This document shows positions 25,070 through 32,894 of a stretch of 64,000 bases of DNA, piece after piece. Numbering within the stretch: the first letter of the stretch is position 1; each line of letters begins with the position of its first letter. The notes below the pieces were generated by a model, which was not told the origin of the DNA, ran no database searches, and saw only the letters and a list, made by a program, of their open reading frames with translations. The stretch spans positions 62,001 through 126,000 of the forward strand of contig NZ_JBLWZP010000006.1 of the NCBI RefSeq assembly GCF_048266365.1. Reading direction: 5' to 3'. Source of the stretch: Galbibacter sp048266365. GTDB lineage: Bacteria; Bacteroidota; Bacteroidia; Flavobacteriales; Flavobacteriaceae. The position numbers and the translations under genes are program-made.

Positions 25070-25410
25070 TTTAAATAAATTTAGTTATTAAGTTGGTTAT
25101 ACATTTTTGTCATGCAATATTTAAAACTTGGAACGAAGATACTCCAAAAAAACCGAGCATGCGCTTTCCCTTGCAGACAGAACTCAAATGTAAACATTTC
25201 AAAACTAATATATTAGGTTGATTTCACGGTAATTAGAAAGGGATTTTCCCTTATTAATTTCGATTAAAAGTAATAATTCAACGGTGTAATGTATTACTGA
25301 TAATCAGGGAATTGCAATTGCACCTAATCGCAATTATTTCAAATTATTGCATTCAATAATTTTTAATTCGACGCCGCGTTCAGTAGATTTGAGTTCTAAA
25401 TCCGAATTAA
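25070..25410. promoter_or_regulatory. divergent regulatory region between the signalling operon and LD-carboxypeptidase
   Basis: A 341-base gap without a gene. On minus, TACATTTG (25185-25192) is the candidate -7 box for the lipoprotein operon, with no TTG at the right spacing. Upstream of it lie a perfect 12-base palindrome CTAATATATTAG (25205-25216) and the inverted repeat site A, AAGGGATTTTCCCTT with a 5-base spacer between AGGG and CCCT (25239-25251). A 10-base palindrome TGCAATTGCA is at 25313-25322. On plus, TAGATTTG (25384-25391) is the -7 box for the LD-carboxypeptidase. Confidence 0.5.
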
Positions 25411-26478
25411 ATGAATAGACGATCCTTTCTTTCAAAAGGTGCACAGGCTTCAATGTTATCTGTACTACCTGCAGCCAGTTTGACGGCTTCCACCCACAGA
25501 ACTGAGCCACAAAAAACAGAGGAGCTACAGACCGTACTGCCTAAAAAATTAAAGGAAGGAGCTACGGTTGGCTTAATTGCTCCAGGTTATGCGCTATCAG
25601 CCAAGGCTTTAGAAAATGCGATAAGTAATGTTAAGTCTATGAGATTTAAGCCATACCATACTTCCAGAATCATAGGACATCACGGTTATTTAAGCAATAC
25701 GGATAAGATGCGGGTAGAGGACATACATGAAATGTTTCTTGACCCTGAGGTTGACGGGATTATTTGTGCTCGAGGTGGATATGGATGTACTCGTATTTTA
25801 GATCAGATTAACTACGATTATATTGCACAAAATCCAAAAGTTCTCGTTGGTTTTAGTGACATTACAGCCCTGGCCAATACCATCCATGAAAAAACAGGAC
25901 TCATCACTTTCCACGGTCCTGTAGGCACAACCCTGGACAATGAATACAGCCGAAGAAACTTAAGTAGGATTATTACAAAATCAACCCTTGAATTAAATAT
26001 CTCTGCTGAGCACTACAGCCGGCAAACCATTCAAGCAGATGATACTTTCGAGCAATATGTCATCAATCCTGGGGTGGTCACTGCAAAACTCATAGGAGGG
26101 AATTTATCGTTACTCTCGGCCATGTGTGGAACCGAATTTGACTTGGATTATACAGGTAAGTTGGTATTCATAGAGGACATCGATGAAGACCCTTACAGCG
26201 TCGATCGCATGTTTACACAACTCCTAAGCGCTCCTACCTTTAAACATGCGGCAGGAATTGTACTGGGTGTATTTAAAGGCTGTAACGAACCTGAAAGAAT
26301 GTCATTTTCGATAAAAGAGGTTATATTAGATCGTATTAAATCTTTGAATGTACCCTCGATTTATGGCTATTCCATCGGACATATCGATCGCAACCTAACA
26401 CTTCCCATTGGAATCCAAGCCAGTTTAAACACTGAATCTTTTTCGATAACATTAAAAGAGAATGCCGTTCGAGATTAG
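25411..26478 (+). CDS. LD-carboxypeptidase (peptidase S66 family), Tat-exported
   Basis: A 355-residue S66 serine peptidase. The N-terminus has a twin-arginine signal (MNRRSFLSKG, then a weakly hydrophobic ASMLSVLPAASLTAS), so it is likely exported folded by Tat; tatC is about 5 kb away. The catalytic triad of the LD-carboxypeptidase/MccF family is present: nucleophile Ser149 in VGFSDITAL, a Glu in VFIEDIDEDPYSVDRM near 249 and a His in GYSIGHIDRN near 318. The CARGGYGCTRIL segment near 119-130 is also conserved. These enzymes remove the terminal D-Ala from murein tetrapeptides. Most bacterial LdcA enzymes are cytosolic, so the Tat signal suggests a periplasmic job. Confidence 0.9.
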   Translation: MNRRSFLSKGAQASMLSVLPAASLTASTHRTEPQKTEELQTVLPKKLKEGATVGLIAPGYALSAKALENAISNVKSMRFKPYHTSRIIGHHGYLSNTDKMRVEDIHEMFLDPEVDGIICARGGYGCTRILDQINYDYIAQNPKVLVGFSDITALANTIHEKTGLITFHGPVGTTLDNEYSRRNLSRIITKSTLELNISAEHYSRQTIQADDTFEQYVINPGVVTAKLIGGNLSLLSAMCGTEFDLDYTGKLVFIEDIDEDPYSVDRMFTQLLSAPTFKHAAGIVLGVFKGCNEPERMSFSIKEVILDRIKSLNVPSIYGYSIGHIDRNLTLPIGIQASLNTESFSITLKENAVRD

Positions 26479-26518
26479 TACGTTTCAATTCTCATAATTT
26501 TGTATTAAATTTGAGAAT

Positions 26519-27019
26519 ATGATTTTCAATACTCAGCGACTACAAATTCGACCTCTTGACATTCAAGATCTTGGTCTTTTTCACAAAATGCAAAACGACC
26601 AAGAAGTCATGCGCTATATTGGAGGCAAAATATCCTCACTCGCAGAGAACAAAAGAGACCTTGAAACCATTTTAAAATATTACAAAGACCCTGATAATGA
26701 CTTCTGGGTTTGGGCTATTGAGTTAATTGACACGGAGCGCTTTATTGGCACTATTGCACTTGTCAAAAACCAAAAAGGTGAGTACGAAATTGGATATCGA
26801 TTACTCAAAGACTATTGGAAAAAAGGCTATGGCAAGGAAGTCACCAATGGCGTCATTAAATATGCCTTCGAAAAATTGAAACTCAAGGAAATAGTAGCCT
26901 ATGTAGATAAGGAAAACCTCACCTCAGTACGCATCCTTGAAAGCACCTTCAACTTCATAAAAGAAATATACAACGAACAAGATAACTGCATCGATCGCTA
27001 TTACAAACTCTCTAATTAA
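26519..27019 (+). CDS. GNAT family N-acetyltransferase (RimJ-like)
   Basis: A 166-residue GNAT enzyme of the ribosomal-protein/RimJ-like group. It has the opening TQRLQIRPLDIQDLGLFHKMQND, the FIGTIALV strand, acetyl-CoA-binding GYRLLKDYWKKGYGKEVTNGVIKYAFEKL (Q/RxxGxG/A version K-K-G-Y-G-K) and LKEIVAYVDKENLTSVRILESTF. It transfers acetyl from acetyl-CoA, usually to an amine; the acceptor is unknown. No signal peptide is seen. It follows the LD-carboxypeptidase by 40 bases and is probably co-transcribed. It is convergent with recQ, with no strong terminator in the 31-base gap. Confidence 0.9.
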   Translation: MIFNTQRLQIRPLDIQDLGLFHKMQNDQEVMRYIGGKISSLAENKRDLETILKYYKDPDNDFWVWAIELIDTERFIGTIALVKNQKGEYEIGYRLLKDYWKKGYGKEVTNGVIKYAFEKLKLKEIVAYVDKENLTSVRILESTFNFIKEIYNEQDNCIDRYYKLSN

Positions 27020-27050
27020 AGTTCTTTTGAAATTTTAAAACCGTAGCTTT

Positions 27051-29252
27051 TTAATTAGCGACATCGCTAATGAATTTTATTCGGAATAAACGGATTTCAT
27101 CATCCTCATAATCCCCGTCAAACTCTTCCATGGCGTGTGAAATTTTATCATCTTGCGCCTCTAAGAAATAATCCTGTAGCTCCTCTTGCTGATCTTCATC
27201 AAGGATCTCATCAATCCAGTAATCCAAATTGAGCTTGGTACCCATATAGACGATCTGTTCCATTTCTTTAATCAAGTCATCCATGGAAATTCCTTTGGAA
27301 GATGCAATATCATCCAATGGCAGTTTTCGATCTATATTTTGAATTACATAAAGTTTTAAGGCGGAATTTGCTCCAGTAGATTTTACCACTAGATCATCTG
27401 GTCTAATGATGTCATTATCTTCCACATATTGCTGAATAAGCTGTAGAAAAGGCTTTCCGAATTTTTTCGCTTTTCCCTCTCCCACGCCATGGATATTTAA
27501 TAGCTCCTCAACATCCACAGGATATTTAAGTGCCATATCTTCCAGGGAAGGATCCTGGAAAATAACAAAAGGAGGAACTTCTAATTTCTTAGCCTGTTGC
27601 TTTCTAAGGTCCTTAAGCAGGACGAGCAATTTAGGATCTGCCACTGCAGCTCCAGCTTTGGATGCCGTTACAATTGTATCTACATTCTCATCAGAATAAC
27701 TGTGGTCTTCTGTCATTTTAAATGATTCCGGATTATTCAAGAATTCAATACCCTTCTCATTTAAATGCAATACTCCGTACTGCTCAATCTCTTTTCTGAT
27801 AAACCCCTGTACCAATACTTGACGTATCAGCGCCATCCAATAAGCGGCCTCATAATCCTTTCCAATCCCAAAGAATGGACGTTCATCTGTTTTGTGTGAT
27901 TTTATAAGCGCATTAACCTTTCCAACTAAGGTGTTCACAATTTCTTTGGCTTTGTACTTCTGCTTGGTGCCTTTGATGACTTTGAGAATTTTAATCACCT
28001 CGTCCTTGGCCTCGTGCTTTTTCTTAGGATAACGAACGTTATCATCCATGGCACCACCTTCTCCACTTACAGGATCAAATTCTTCTCCAAAATAGTGAAG
28101 GATATACATTCTTCTGGACATAGAAGTTTCTGCATAGGCCACCATATCTTGCAGCAATGCATGACCTATTTCCTGTTCCGCGACCGGTTTACCACTCATG
28201 AACTTCTCCAGCTTCTCAATATCTTTATAGGCATAGAATGCCAAGCAGTGCCCTTCTCCCCCATCACGACCTGCTCTTCCAGTCTCTTGATAATAACTTT
28301 CGATACTTTTTGGAATATCGTGATGAATCACAAATCGAACATCAGGTTTGTCAATTCCCATACCAAATGCTATTGTAGCAACAACCACATCCACATCTTC
28401 CATTAAGAACATGTCCTGGTGCTTGGCTCTGGTTTTAGCGTCTAAACCGGCGTGATAAGGAACAGTCTTTATACCGTTTACCTCAAGGGTTTGCGCCAGC
28501 TCTTCCACTTTTTTACGACTCAAACAATATATAATTCCGGATTTACCGGCATTTTGCTTGACAAACCGAATAATATCCGCTTCAACGTTTTTAGTTTTTG
28601 GTCGTACTTCATAGTAAAGATTTGGTCTATTAAATGAAGCTTTAAAGACATTGGCCTCGCCAATGCCCAAGTTCTTGAGAATATCCTCTTGAACTTTGGC
28701 AGTTGCCGTAGCCGTAAGTGCTATAATTGGAATATCGTCCCCTAATCGTTGAATAATGGTGCGAATATTTCTGTATTCTGGTCTAAAGTCATGCCCCCAC
28801 TCTGAAATACAGTGCGCTTCATCCACCGCTACAAAAGAAATTTTTACCGATCTAAAAAATTCGATATACTCTTCCTTTGTCAAGGACTCTGGTGCAACAT
28901 ACAACAGCTTCGTTACACCATTAGTGATGTCTTCTTTGACCTGACGGATTTCCGATTTATTTAATGAAGAATTTAATACATGCGCAATCCCCTTATCAGA
29001 AGAAATTCCTCTAATGGCATCCACTTGGTTTTTCATTAGCGCAATTAAAGGTGATATCACAATGGCAGTGCCTTCTTTAACAAGAGCAGGGAGTTGATAG
29101 CAGAGAGACTTTCCTCCACCAGTAGGCATTATAACAAACGTATTGCGATCGTTAACGATACTCTTTATTACTTTTTCCTGTAACCCCTTAAACTGACTGA
29201 ATCCAAAATATTCTTTTAGCGCCCCCTGTAAGTCAATTTCAGCTGAACTCAT
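27051..29252 (-). CDS. recQ: ATP-dependent DNA helicase RecQ
   Basis: A 733-residue superfamily 2 helicase. The helicase core has Walker A PTGGGKS at 43-49, the DEAH box in AVDEAHCISEWGHDFRPEY near 137-155, TATATAKVQ (motif III) and QETGRAGRDG (motif VI). Zinc-binding residues seen in E. coli RecQ are largely lacking in the CMRRYILHYFGE-like segment (SMSRRMYILHYFGEEF). The RQC winged helix follows, then an HRDC domain at about 545-615 (PPFVIFQDPSLEDMALKYPVDVEELLNIHGVGEGKAKKFG). It unwinds forks and recombination intermediates. The acidic C-terminus (DEDQQEELQDYF, EEFDGDYEDDEIRLF) is typical of Bacteroidetes RecQ. It is divergent from kpsF. Confidence 0.96.
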   Translation of the reverse strand: MSSAEIDLQGALKEYFGFSQFKGLQEKVIKSIVNDRNTFVIMPTGGGKSLCYQLPALVKEGTAIVISPLIALMKNQVDAIRGISSDKGIAHVLNSSLNKSEIRQVKEDITNGVTKLLYVAPESLTKEEYIEFFRSVKISFVAVDEAHCISEWGHDFRPEYRNIRTIIQRLGDDIPIIALTATATAKVQEDILKNLGIGEANVFKASFNRPNLYYEVRPKTKNVEADIIRFVKQNAGKSGIIYCLSRKKVEELAQTLEVNGIKTVPYHAGLDAKTRAKHQDMFLMEDVDVVVATIAFGMGIDKPDVRFVIHHDIPKSIESYYQETGRAGRDGGEGHCLAFYAYKDIEKLEKFMSGKPVAEQEIGHALLQDMVAYAETSMSRRMYILHYFGEEFDPVSGEGGAMDDNVRYPKKKHEAKDEVIKILKVIKGTKQKYKAKEIVNTLVGKVNALIKSHKTDERPFFGIGKDYEAAYWMALIRQVLVQGFIRKEIEQYGVLHLNEKGIEFLNNPESFKMTEDHSYSDENVDTIVTASKAGAAVADPKLLVLLKDLRKQQAKKLEVPPFVIFQDPSLEDMALKYPVDVEELLNIHGVGEGKAKKFGKPFLQLIQQYVEDNDIIRPDDLVVKSTGANSALKLYVIQNIDRKLPLDDIASSKGISMDDLIKEMEQIVYMGTKLNLDYWIDEILDEDQQEELQDYFLEAQDDKISHAMEEFDGDYEDDEIRLFRIKFISDVAN

Positions 29253-29274
29253 CCTTTCGTTTTACTATTTTATA

Positions 29275-29282
29275 TACATTTG
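29275..29282 (+). promoter_or_regulatory. candidate -7 box for the kpsF operon
   Basis: TACATTTG fits TAnnTTTG, 56 bases before the kpsF start. The expected -33 position holds TTTCG rather than TTG. Confidence 0.4.
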
Positions 29283-29317
29283 CACTACTAAAGATACTAA
29301 TTAATCTTTAGTTTATG

Positions 29318-29349
29318 CAAATATAAAATTTTAAAAATTTGAGCACCAA
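29318..29349 (-). promoter_or_regulatory. Bacteroidetes-type promoter for recQ
   Basis: Minus-strand TTG (29347-29349), 21 bases, TATATTTG (29318-29325), which is 65 bases before the recQ start. The -33 box falls inside the first codons of kpsF on the other strand. Confidence 0.5.
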
Positions 29350-30304
29350 AAATGCGATTATTGCTAATGCTATCAAGGTCATTGATACTGAGAGCGATGC
29401 TATCAAAAACCTTGCCCAATTTGTGGACGATGCCTTCGCTGATGCCATAGAGCACATCTATAACTCAAACGGTAGAGTAATTATTACAGGCGTTGGAAAA
29501 AGCGCGATAATTGCCACAAAAATCGTAGCAACCTTGAATTCCACCGGAACACCTGCTGTTTTTATGCATGCTGCAGATGCCATACATGGAGATTTGGGCA
29601 CCATATTAAAGGACGATGTTGTGATCTGCATTTCTAAAAGTGGAAATACCGCAGAAATAAAAGTTTTAGTACCATTTATAAAGGATGGGCCTAATAAACT
29701 CATTGCGATTACAGGAAATACTGAGTCTTACTTAGCACAGGAGGCGGACTATGTTATAAACTCCTTTGTGGAAAAAGAAGCATGCCCTAACAACCTTGCT
29801 CCGACCACGAGTACTACTGCCCAATTGGTTATTGGAGACGCTATGGCTATTTGTCTATTGAGTCTTCGCAAATTTAGCAGTGCTGATTTTGCCAAATATC
29901 ATCCTGGGGGAGCATTGGGAAAAAAACTATATTTACGGGTGAAAGATATAGCCCGTATGAATCTTAAACCACAGGTCACCGAACAGAGCAGCGTAAAAGA
30001 TGTTATTGTCGAAATCTCCGAAAAGCTCATGGGAGTAACTGCGGTTACTAGGGATGACAAAATCGTGGGGATTATCACCGATGGTGATATTCGTAGGATG
30101 TTGAGCAAATACGACTACATCAATGATTTAAAAGCCAAGGATATCATGTCCTTAAATCCTAAAAGAGTCAACGCAGATATTTTAGCTGTTGATGCGCTGG
30201 ATGTAATGGATGAGTTTGGAATCTCTCAGCTTTTAGTGGAAAAAAATGAAAATTATTACGGAGTCATACATCTACATGACTTAATTAAAGAAGGTATTAT
30301 ATAA
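29339..30304 (+). CDS. kpsF: D-arabinose-5-phosphate isomerase (KpsF/GutQ/KdsD)
   Basis: A 321-residue isomerase converting D-ribulose-5-phosphate to D-arabinose-5-phosphate, first step to Kdo for LPS. The SIS sugar-isomerase domain is residues about 35-175 (VGKSAIIATKIVATLNSTGTPAVFMHAADAIHGDLG), with a CPNNLAPTTSTTAQLVIGDA segment. Two CBS domains follow to the end. The only possible start in frame is a TTG at 29339, because an in-frame TAA lies at 29324-29326 and no ATG or GTG comes before the conserved region. Its stop overlaps the tatC ATG by one base (TAATG), so the genes are translationally coupled. Two CBS modules suggest nucleotide control, as in homologues. Confidence 0.92.
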   Translation: MSTKNAIIANAIKVIDTESDAIKNLAQFVDDAFADAIEHIYNSNGRVIITGVGKSAIIATKIVATLNSTGTPAVFMHAADAIHGDLGTILKDDVVICISKSGNTAEIKVLVPFIKDGPNKLIAITGNTESYLAQEADYVINSFVEKEACPNNLAPTTSTTAQLVIGDAMAICLLSLRKFSSADFAKYHPGGALGKKLYLRVKDIARMNLKPQVTEQSSVKDVIVEISEKLMGVTAVTRDDKIVGIITDGDIRRMLSKYDYINDLKAKDIMSLNPKRVNADILAVDALDVMDEFGISQLLVEKNENYYGVIHLHDLIKEGII

Positions 30305-31149
30305 TGACAAAGAAATTAGGAACTGGAGAGGAAGAAAAAGAAATGTCTTTCCTCGATCATCTGGAGGTATTAAGATGGCATTTAATTCGATCATCATTAG
30401 CTGTGGTCATTGTCGGAGTTGTCGCTTTTTTAGCCAAAGATTTTATATTTGACACCATTTTATTTGGACCGAAAAGAGCAGATTTCCCGACCTATCAATT
30501 TTTTTGTAATCTCACCAGGTCATTGGGAATGAATGAGGCATTTTGTACCGGTCCCGATTTTAGAATTCAAAGTAGACAAATGTCCGGACAGTTTTCTGCT
30601 CACATTTGGACCTCAATTTGGGCTGGATTTATTTTGGCATTTCCATATATACTTTGGGAAGTATGGCGATTCATAAGTCCAGGTCTGTATGAAAACGAAC
30701 GAAAAAATTCAAGAGGATTTATCTTGATTGCATCCTTATTATTCTTTATCGGTGTACTATTTGGATACTATGTTATCGCTCCTTTATCCATAAACTTCCT
30801 TGCCAATTACCATGTCAGCCAGGAGGTCTTTAATGATATTGATTTAACCTCCTATATCTCGACAATACGATCTTCAGTCATTGCATGTGGACTTATTTTC
30901 GAGCTTCCAATCATCATGTATTTCTTGACTAAGATAGGTCTGGTAACCCCTGATTTCTTAAGAAAATACCGAAAAATATCGATTGTGATAGTGTTAATCT
31001 TATCAGCAGTAATTACTCCGCCGGACATCACAAGCCAAATTATCGTGGCAATCCCTATATTAGTACTCTACGAAGTAAGTATTTACATTTCCAAAGTTGT
31101 ATTAAAAAGGGATGCACGTAAACTAAAGAAACAAAAAAGCAAAGCATAA
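30304..31149 (+). CDS. tatC: twin-arginine translocase subunit TatC
   Basis: A 281-residue inner-membrane protein with six transmembrane segments, the core receptor for twin-arginine signal peptides. It has the conserved SFLDHLEVLRWHLIRSS N-terminus, the FILAFPYILWEVWRFISPGLYENER loop, FFIGVLFGYYVIAPLSINFL, and PDFLRKYRKISIVIVLILSAVITPPDITSQIIVAIPILVLYEVSIYIS. TatA/B genes are not in the window. Stop-start overlap with kpsF and a 1-base gap to the next gene make a tight operon. An extended first periplasmic loop (NLTRSLGMNEAFCTGPDF) is typical of Bacteroidetes TatC. The LD-carboxypeptidase at 25.4 kb is a likely client. Confidence 0.96.
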   Translation: MTKKLGTGEEEKEMSFLDHLEVLRWHLIRSSLAVVIVGVVAFLAKDFIFDTILFGPKRADFPTYQFFCNLTRSLGMNEAFCTGPDFRIQSRQMSGQFSAHIWTSIWAGFILAFPYILWEVWRFISPGLYENERKNSRGFILIASLLFFIGVLFGYYVIAPLSINFLANYHVSQEVFNDIDLTSYISTIRSSVIACGLIFELPIIMYFLTKIGLVTPDFLRKYRKISIVIVLILSAVITPPDITSQIIVAIPILVLYEVSIYISKVVLKRDARKLKKQKSKA

Positions 31150-31150
31150 A

Positions 31151-31501
31151 ATGGCAAATCAAGTTGAAGAGTTTAACGACTACCGCAAAAAAATGAATGA
31201 TCGCATTTTATCGGATGACAACAAGCTGATCAAACGCATTTTCAATCTGGACACCAATGCCTATATGGATGGGGCTTTAGATGTAGGAACAAAAGAATTA
31301 CTCGGTTTGGTAGCCTCCACAGTCCTGCGTTGCGATGATTGCATAAAGTACCATTTGGAAACCTGCCATGAGTTAGGATATACCAAAGAGCAGGTTGTTG
31401 AAGCTTTAGGAATTGCAACTGTTGTCGGCGGAAGTATTGTTATTCCTCACTTAAGGAAAGCCTATGAGTTTTGGGATGCCTTACAGGAGCAGGAATACTA
31501 A
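31151..31501 (+). CDS. carboxymuconolactone decarboxylase family protein (AhpD-like)
   Basis: A 116-residue all-helical protein of the CMD/AhpD family. The key motif is CDDCIKYHLETCHELG at about 58-73. It has a CxxC pair with the downstream His, the redox-active pattern of AhpD-type proteins, which act in peroxide or thiol metabolism. True decarboxylases of the family lack it. TGx-rich GIATVVGGSIVIPHL follows, where AhpD relatives keep the second helix of the active site. No signal peptide, so cytosolic. It is one base after tatC, part of a recurring Bacteroidetes kpsF-tatC-CMD-lptB string. Substrate unknown. Confidence 0.88.
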   Translation: MANQVEEFNDYRKKMNDRILSDDNKLIKRIFNLDTNAYMDGALDVGTKELLGLVASTVLRCDDCIKYHLETCHELGYTKEQVVEALGIATVVGGSIVIPHLRKAYEFWDALQEQEY

Positions 31502-31513
31502 AACTATTCTAAT

Positions 31514-31547
31514 TTGAAGAGTTTTAAATTCTAATTCCATATTTTTG
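31514..31547 (+). promoter_or_regulatory. candidate promoter for lptB
   Basis: TTG at 31514-31516, 23 bases, then TATTTTTG at 31540-31547, in the 83-base gap before lptB. The spacer is at the long end of the allowed range. Confidence 0.45.
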
Positions 31548-31584
31548 AAACCAAGCTAAATTATTAAGTGCCCAAAACATTAGA

Positions 31585-32331
31585 ATGAAATTAAGAGCGG
31601 AGAATATAATGAAGTCCTATAAGGGACGTAAGGTGGTAAAAGGAATTTCACTTGAGGTAAATCGAGGTGAGATTGTGGGATTACTAGGACCTAACGGCGC
31701 GGGAAAAACAACGTCCTTTTATATGATTGTGGGGCTGATAAAACCCAATGGGGGAAAGATTTTCCTTGATGATAAGGAGATCACTAAGTTTCCTATGTAC
31801 AAAAGAGCGCAACATGGTATTGGATACCTGGCCCAAGAAGCCTCTGTCTTTAGAAAATTAAGTATTGAAGACAATATCATGAGTGTGCTTCAACTTACCA
31901 AGCTCAGTAAAAAGGAACAGAAAATGAAGATGGAAGCGCTTATCGATGAGTTTAGTTTGGGACATATTAGAAAAAGCCGTGGAGATTTACTCTCCGGTGG
32001 TGAACGAAGGAGAACTGAAATCGCCCGAGCTCTAGCAACTGACCCTAGTTTTATTTTACTAGATGAGCCTTTTGCGGGAGTTGACCCTGTAGCGGTTGAA
32101 GACATTCAAAGGATTGTAGCACAGTTAAAAAATAAAAATATCGGTATCTTAATTACCGATCACAATGTACAGGAAACCTTGGCGATTACAGAACGCTCTT
32201 ATCTAATGTTTGAAGGGAGCATTTTAAAGGCTGGAATCCCTGAGGAATTAGCTGCCGATGAGATGGTTCGAAAAGTATACTTAGGACAAAACTTCGAACT
32301 TCGAAAAAAGAAATTAGATTTCCATTCATAA
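31585..32331 (+). CDS. lptB: LPS export ABC transporter ATPase LptB
   Basis: A 248-residue ABC ATPase. Walker A GPNGAGKT is at 35-42, the signature motif LLSGGERRRTEIARAL near 136-151 and Walker B FILLDEPFAGVDP near 158-170. The GIGYLAQEASVFRKLS Q-loop is typical of LptB. It powers LptFG/LptC to pull LPS from the inner membrane. LptB differs from generic ABC ATPases by the RRRTEIARAL signature, so this call is firm. It is in the string that starts with kpsF (Kdo for LPS), suggesting coordinated LPS supply, but with its own candidate promoter. LptF/G are not in this window. Confidence 0.95.
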   Translation: MKLRAENIMKSYKGRKVVKGISLEVNRGEIVGLLGPNGAGKTTSFYMIVGLIKPNGGKIFLDDKEITKFPMYKRAQHGIGYLAQEASVFRKLSIEDNIMSVLQLTKLSKKEQKMKMEALIDEFSLGHIRKSRGDLLSGGERRRTEIARALATDPSFILLDEPFAGVDPVAVEDIQRIVAQLKNKNIGILITDHNVQETLAITERSYLMFEGSILKAGIPEELAADEMVRKVYLGQNFELRKKKLDFHS

Positions 32332-32349
32332 ACCTTAATAGCACATATT

Positions 32350-32841
32350 ATGAAAACTCTTGGATTGCTTTTTACTTCAATTAGCCTTGTACTATCCCTA
32401 AGTTGTAATGGAGTGAACAACAAAAAGGGCGCCCAAAATGAGCAAACCACTACTTCACAAGAACAAGTAAATTCTGAGCCTGAAAACGCAGAAGCATCAT
32501 TAGTGGATAAAAAATGGAAGCTTAGTAAACTTATGGGTCAACCCCTGTCTGAATTGGATAAAAGTGCACTAAAAGTATTTATCATCTTCGATGGACAAGA
32601 CAAAAGACTTAGTGGAAATTCCGGATGTAATTCATTTGGCGGGACCTATACCCTAAAAGAAGGCAATCGTTTTGAAACAAGCCAAATGATGAGTACTATG
32701 ATGGCCTGTGAAAACATGGACATCGAAGACCAGTTTATGGGGGTTCTTCAAAAAGCAGACACCTATATTATCAATGGGAACAAGCTTCAGATCACCAAGG
32801 CCAGGATGGCTCCTCTTGCCGAATTTGAATTGGAAAAATAA
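32350..32841 (+). CDS. META domain (HslJ-like) lipoprotein
   Basis: A 163-residue lipoprotein. Signal peptide with lipobox (LVLSLSC, Cys19), a low-complexity Gln/Glu/Asn linker (KKGAQNEQTTTSQEQVNSEPENAEAS), then a META/DUF306 domain (about 52-160). The domain shows the family pattern KWKLSKL, IIFDGQDKRLSGNSGCNSFGGTYTL, TMMACENMDIEDQFMGVLQKADTYIINGNKLQI and a final FELEK. The E. coli relative HslJ is linked to heat and novobiocin tolerance, but no mechanism is known. It starts 18 bases after lptB and is probably co-transcribed. It would face the periplasm or outer membrane. Confidence 0.87.
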   Translation: MKTLGLLFTSISLVLSLSCNGVNNKKGAQNEQTTTSQEQVNSEPENAEASLVDKKWKLSKLMGQPLSELDKSALKVFIIFDGQDKRLSGNSGCNSFGGTYTLKEGNRFETSQMMSTMMACENMDIEDQFMGVLQKADTYIINGNKLQITKARMAPLAEFELEK

Positions 32842-32894
32842 TCCTCCAATAAACATTTATTTCATTCTCACTTTCTAAGATCCATTTTGGAAGG

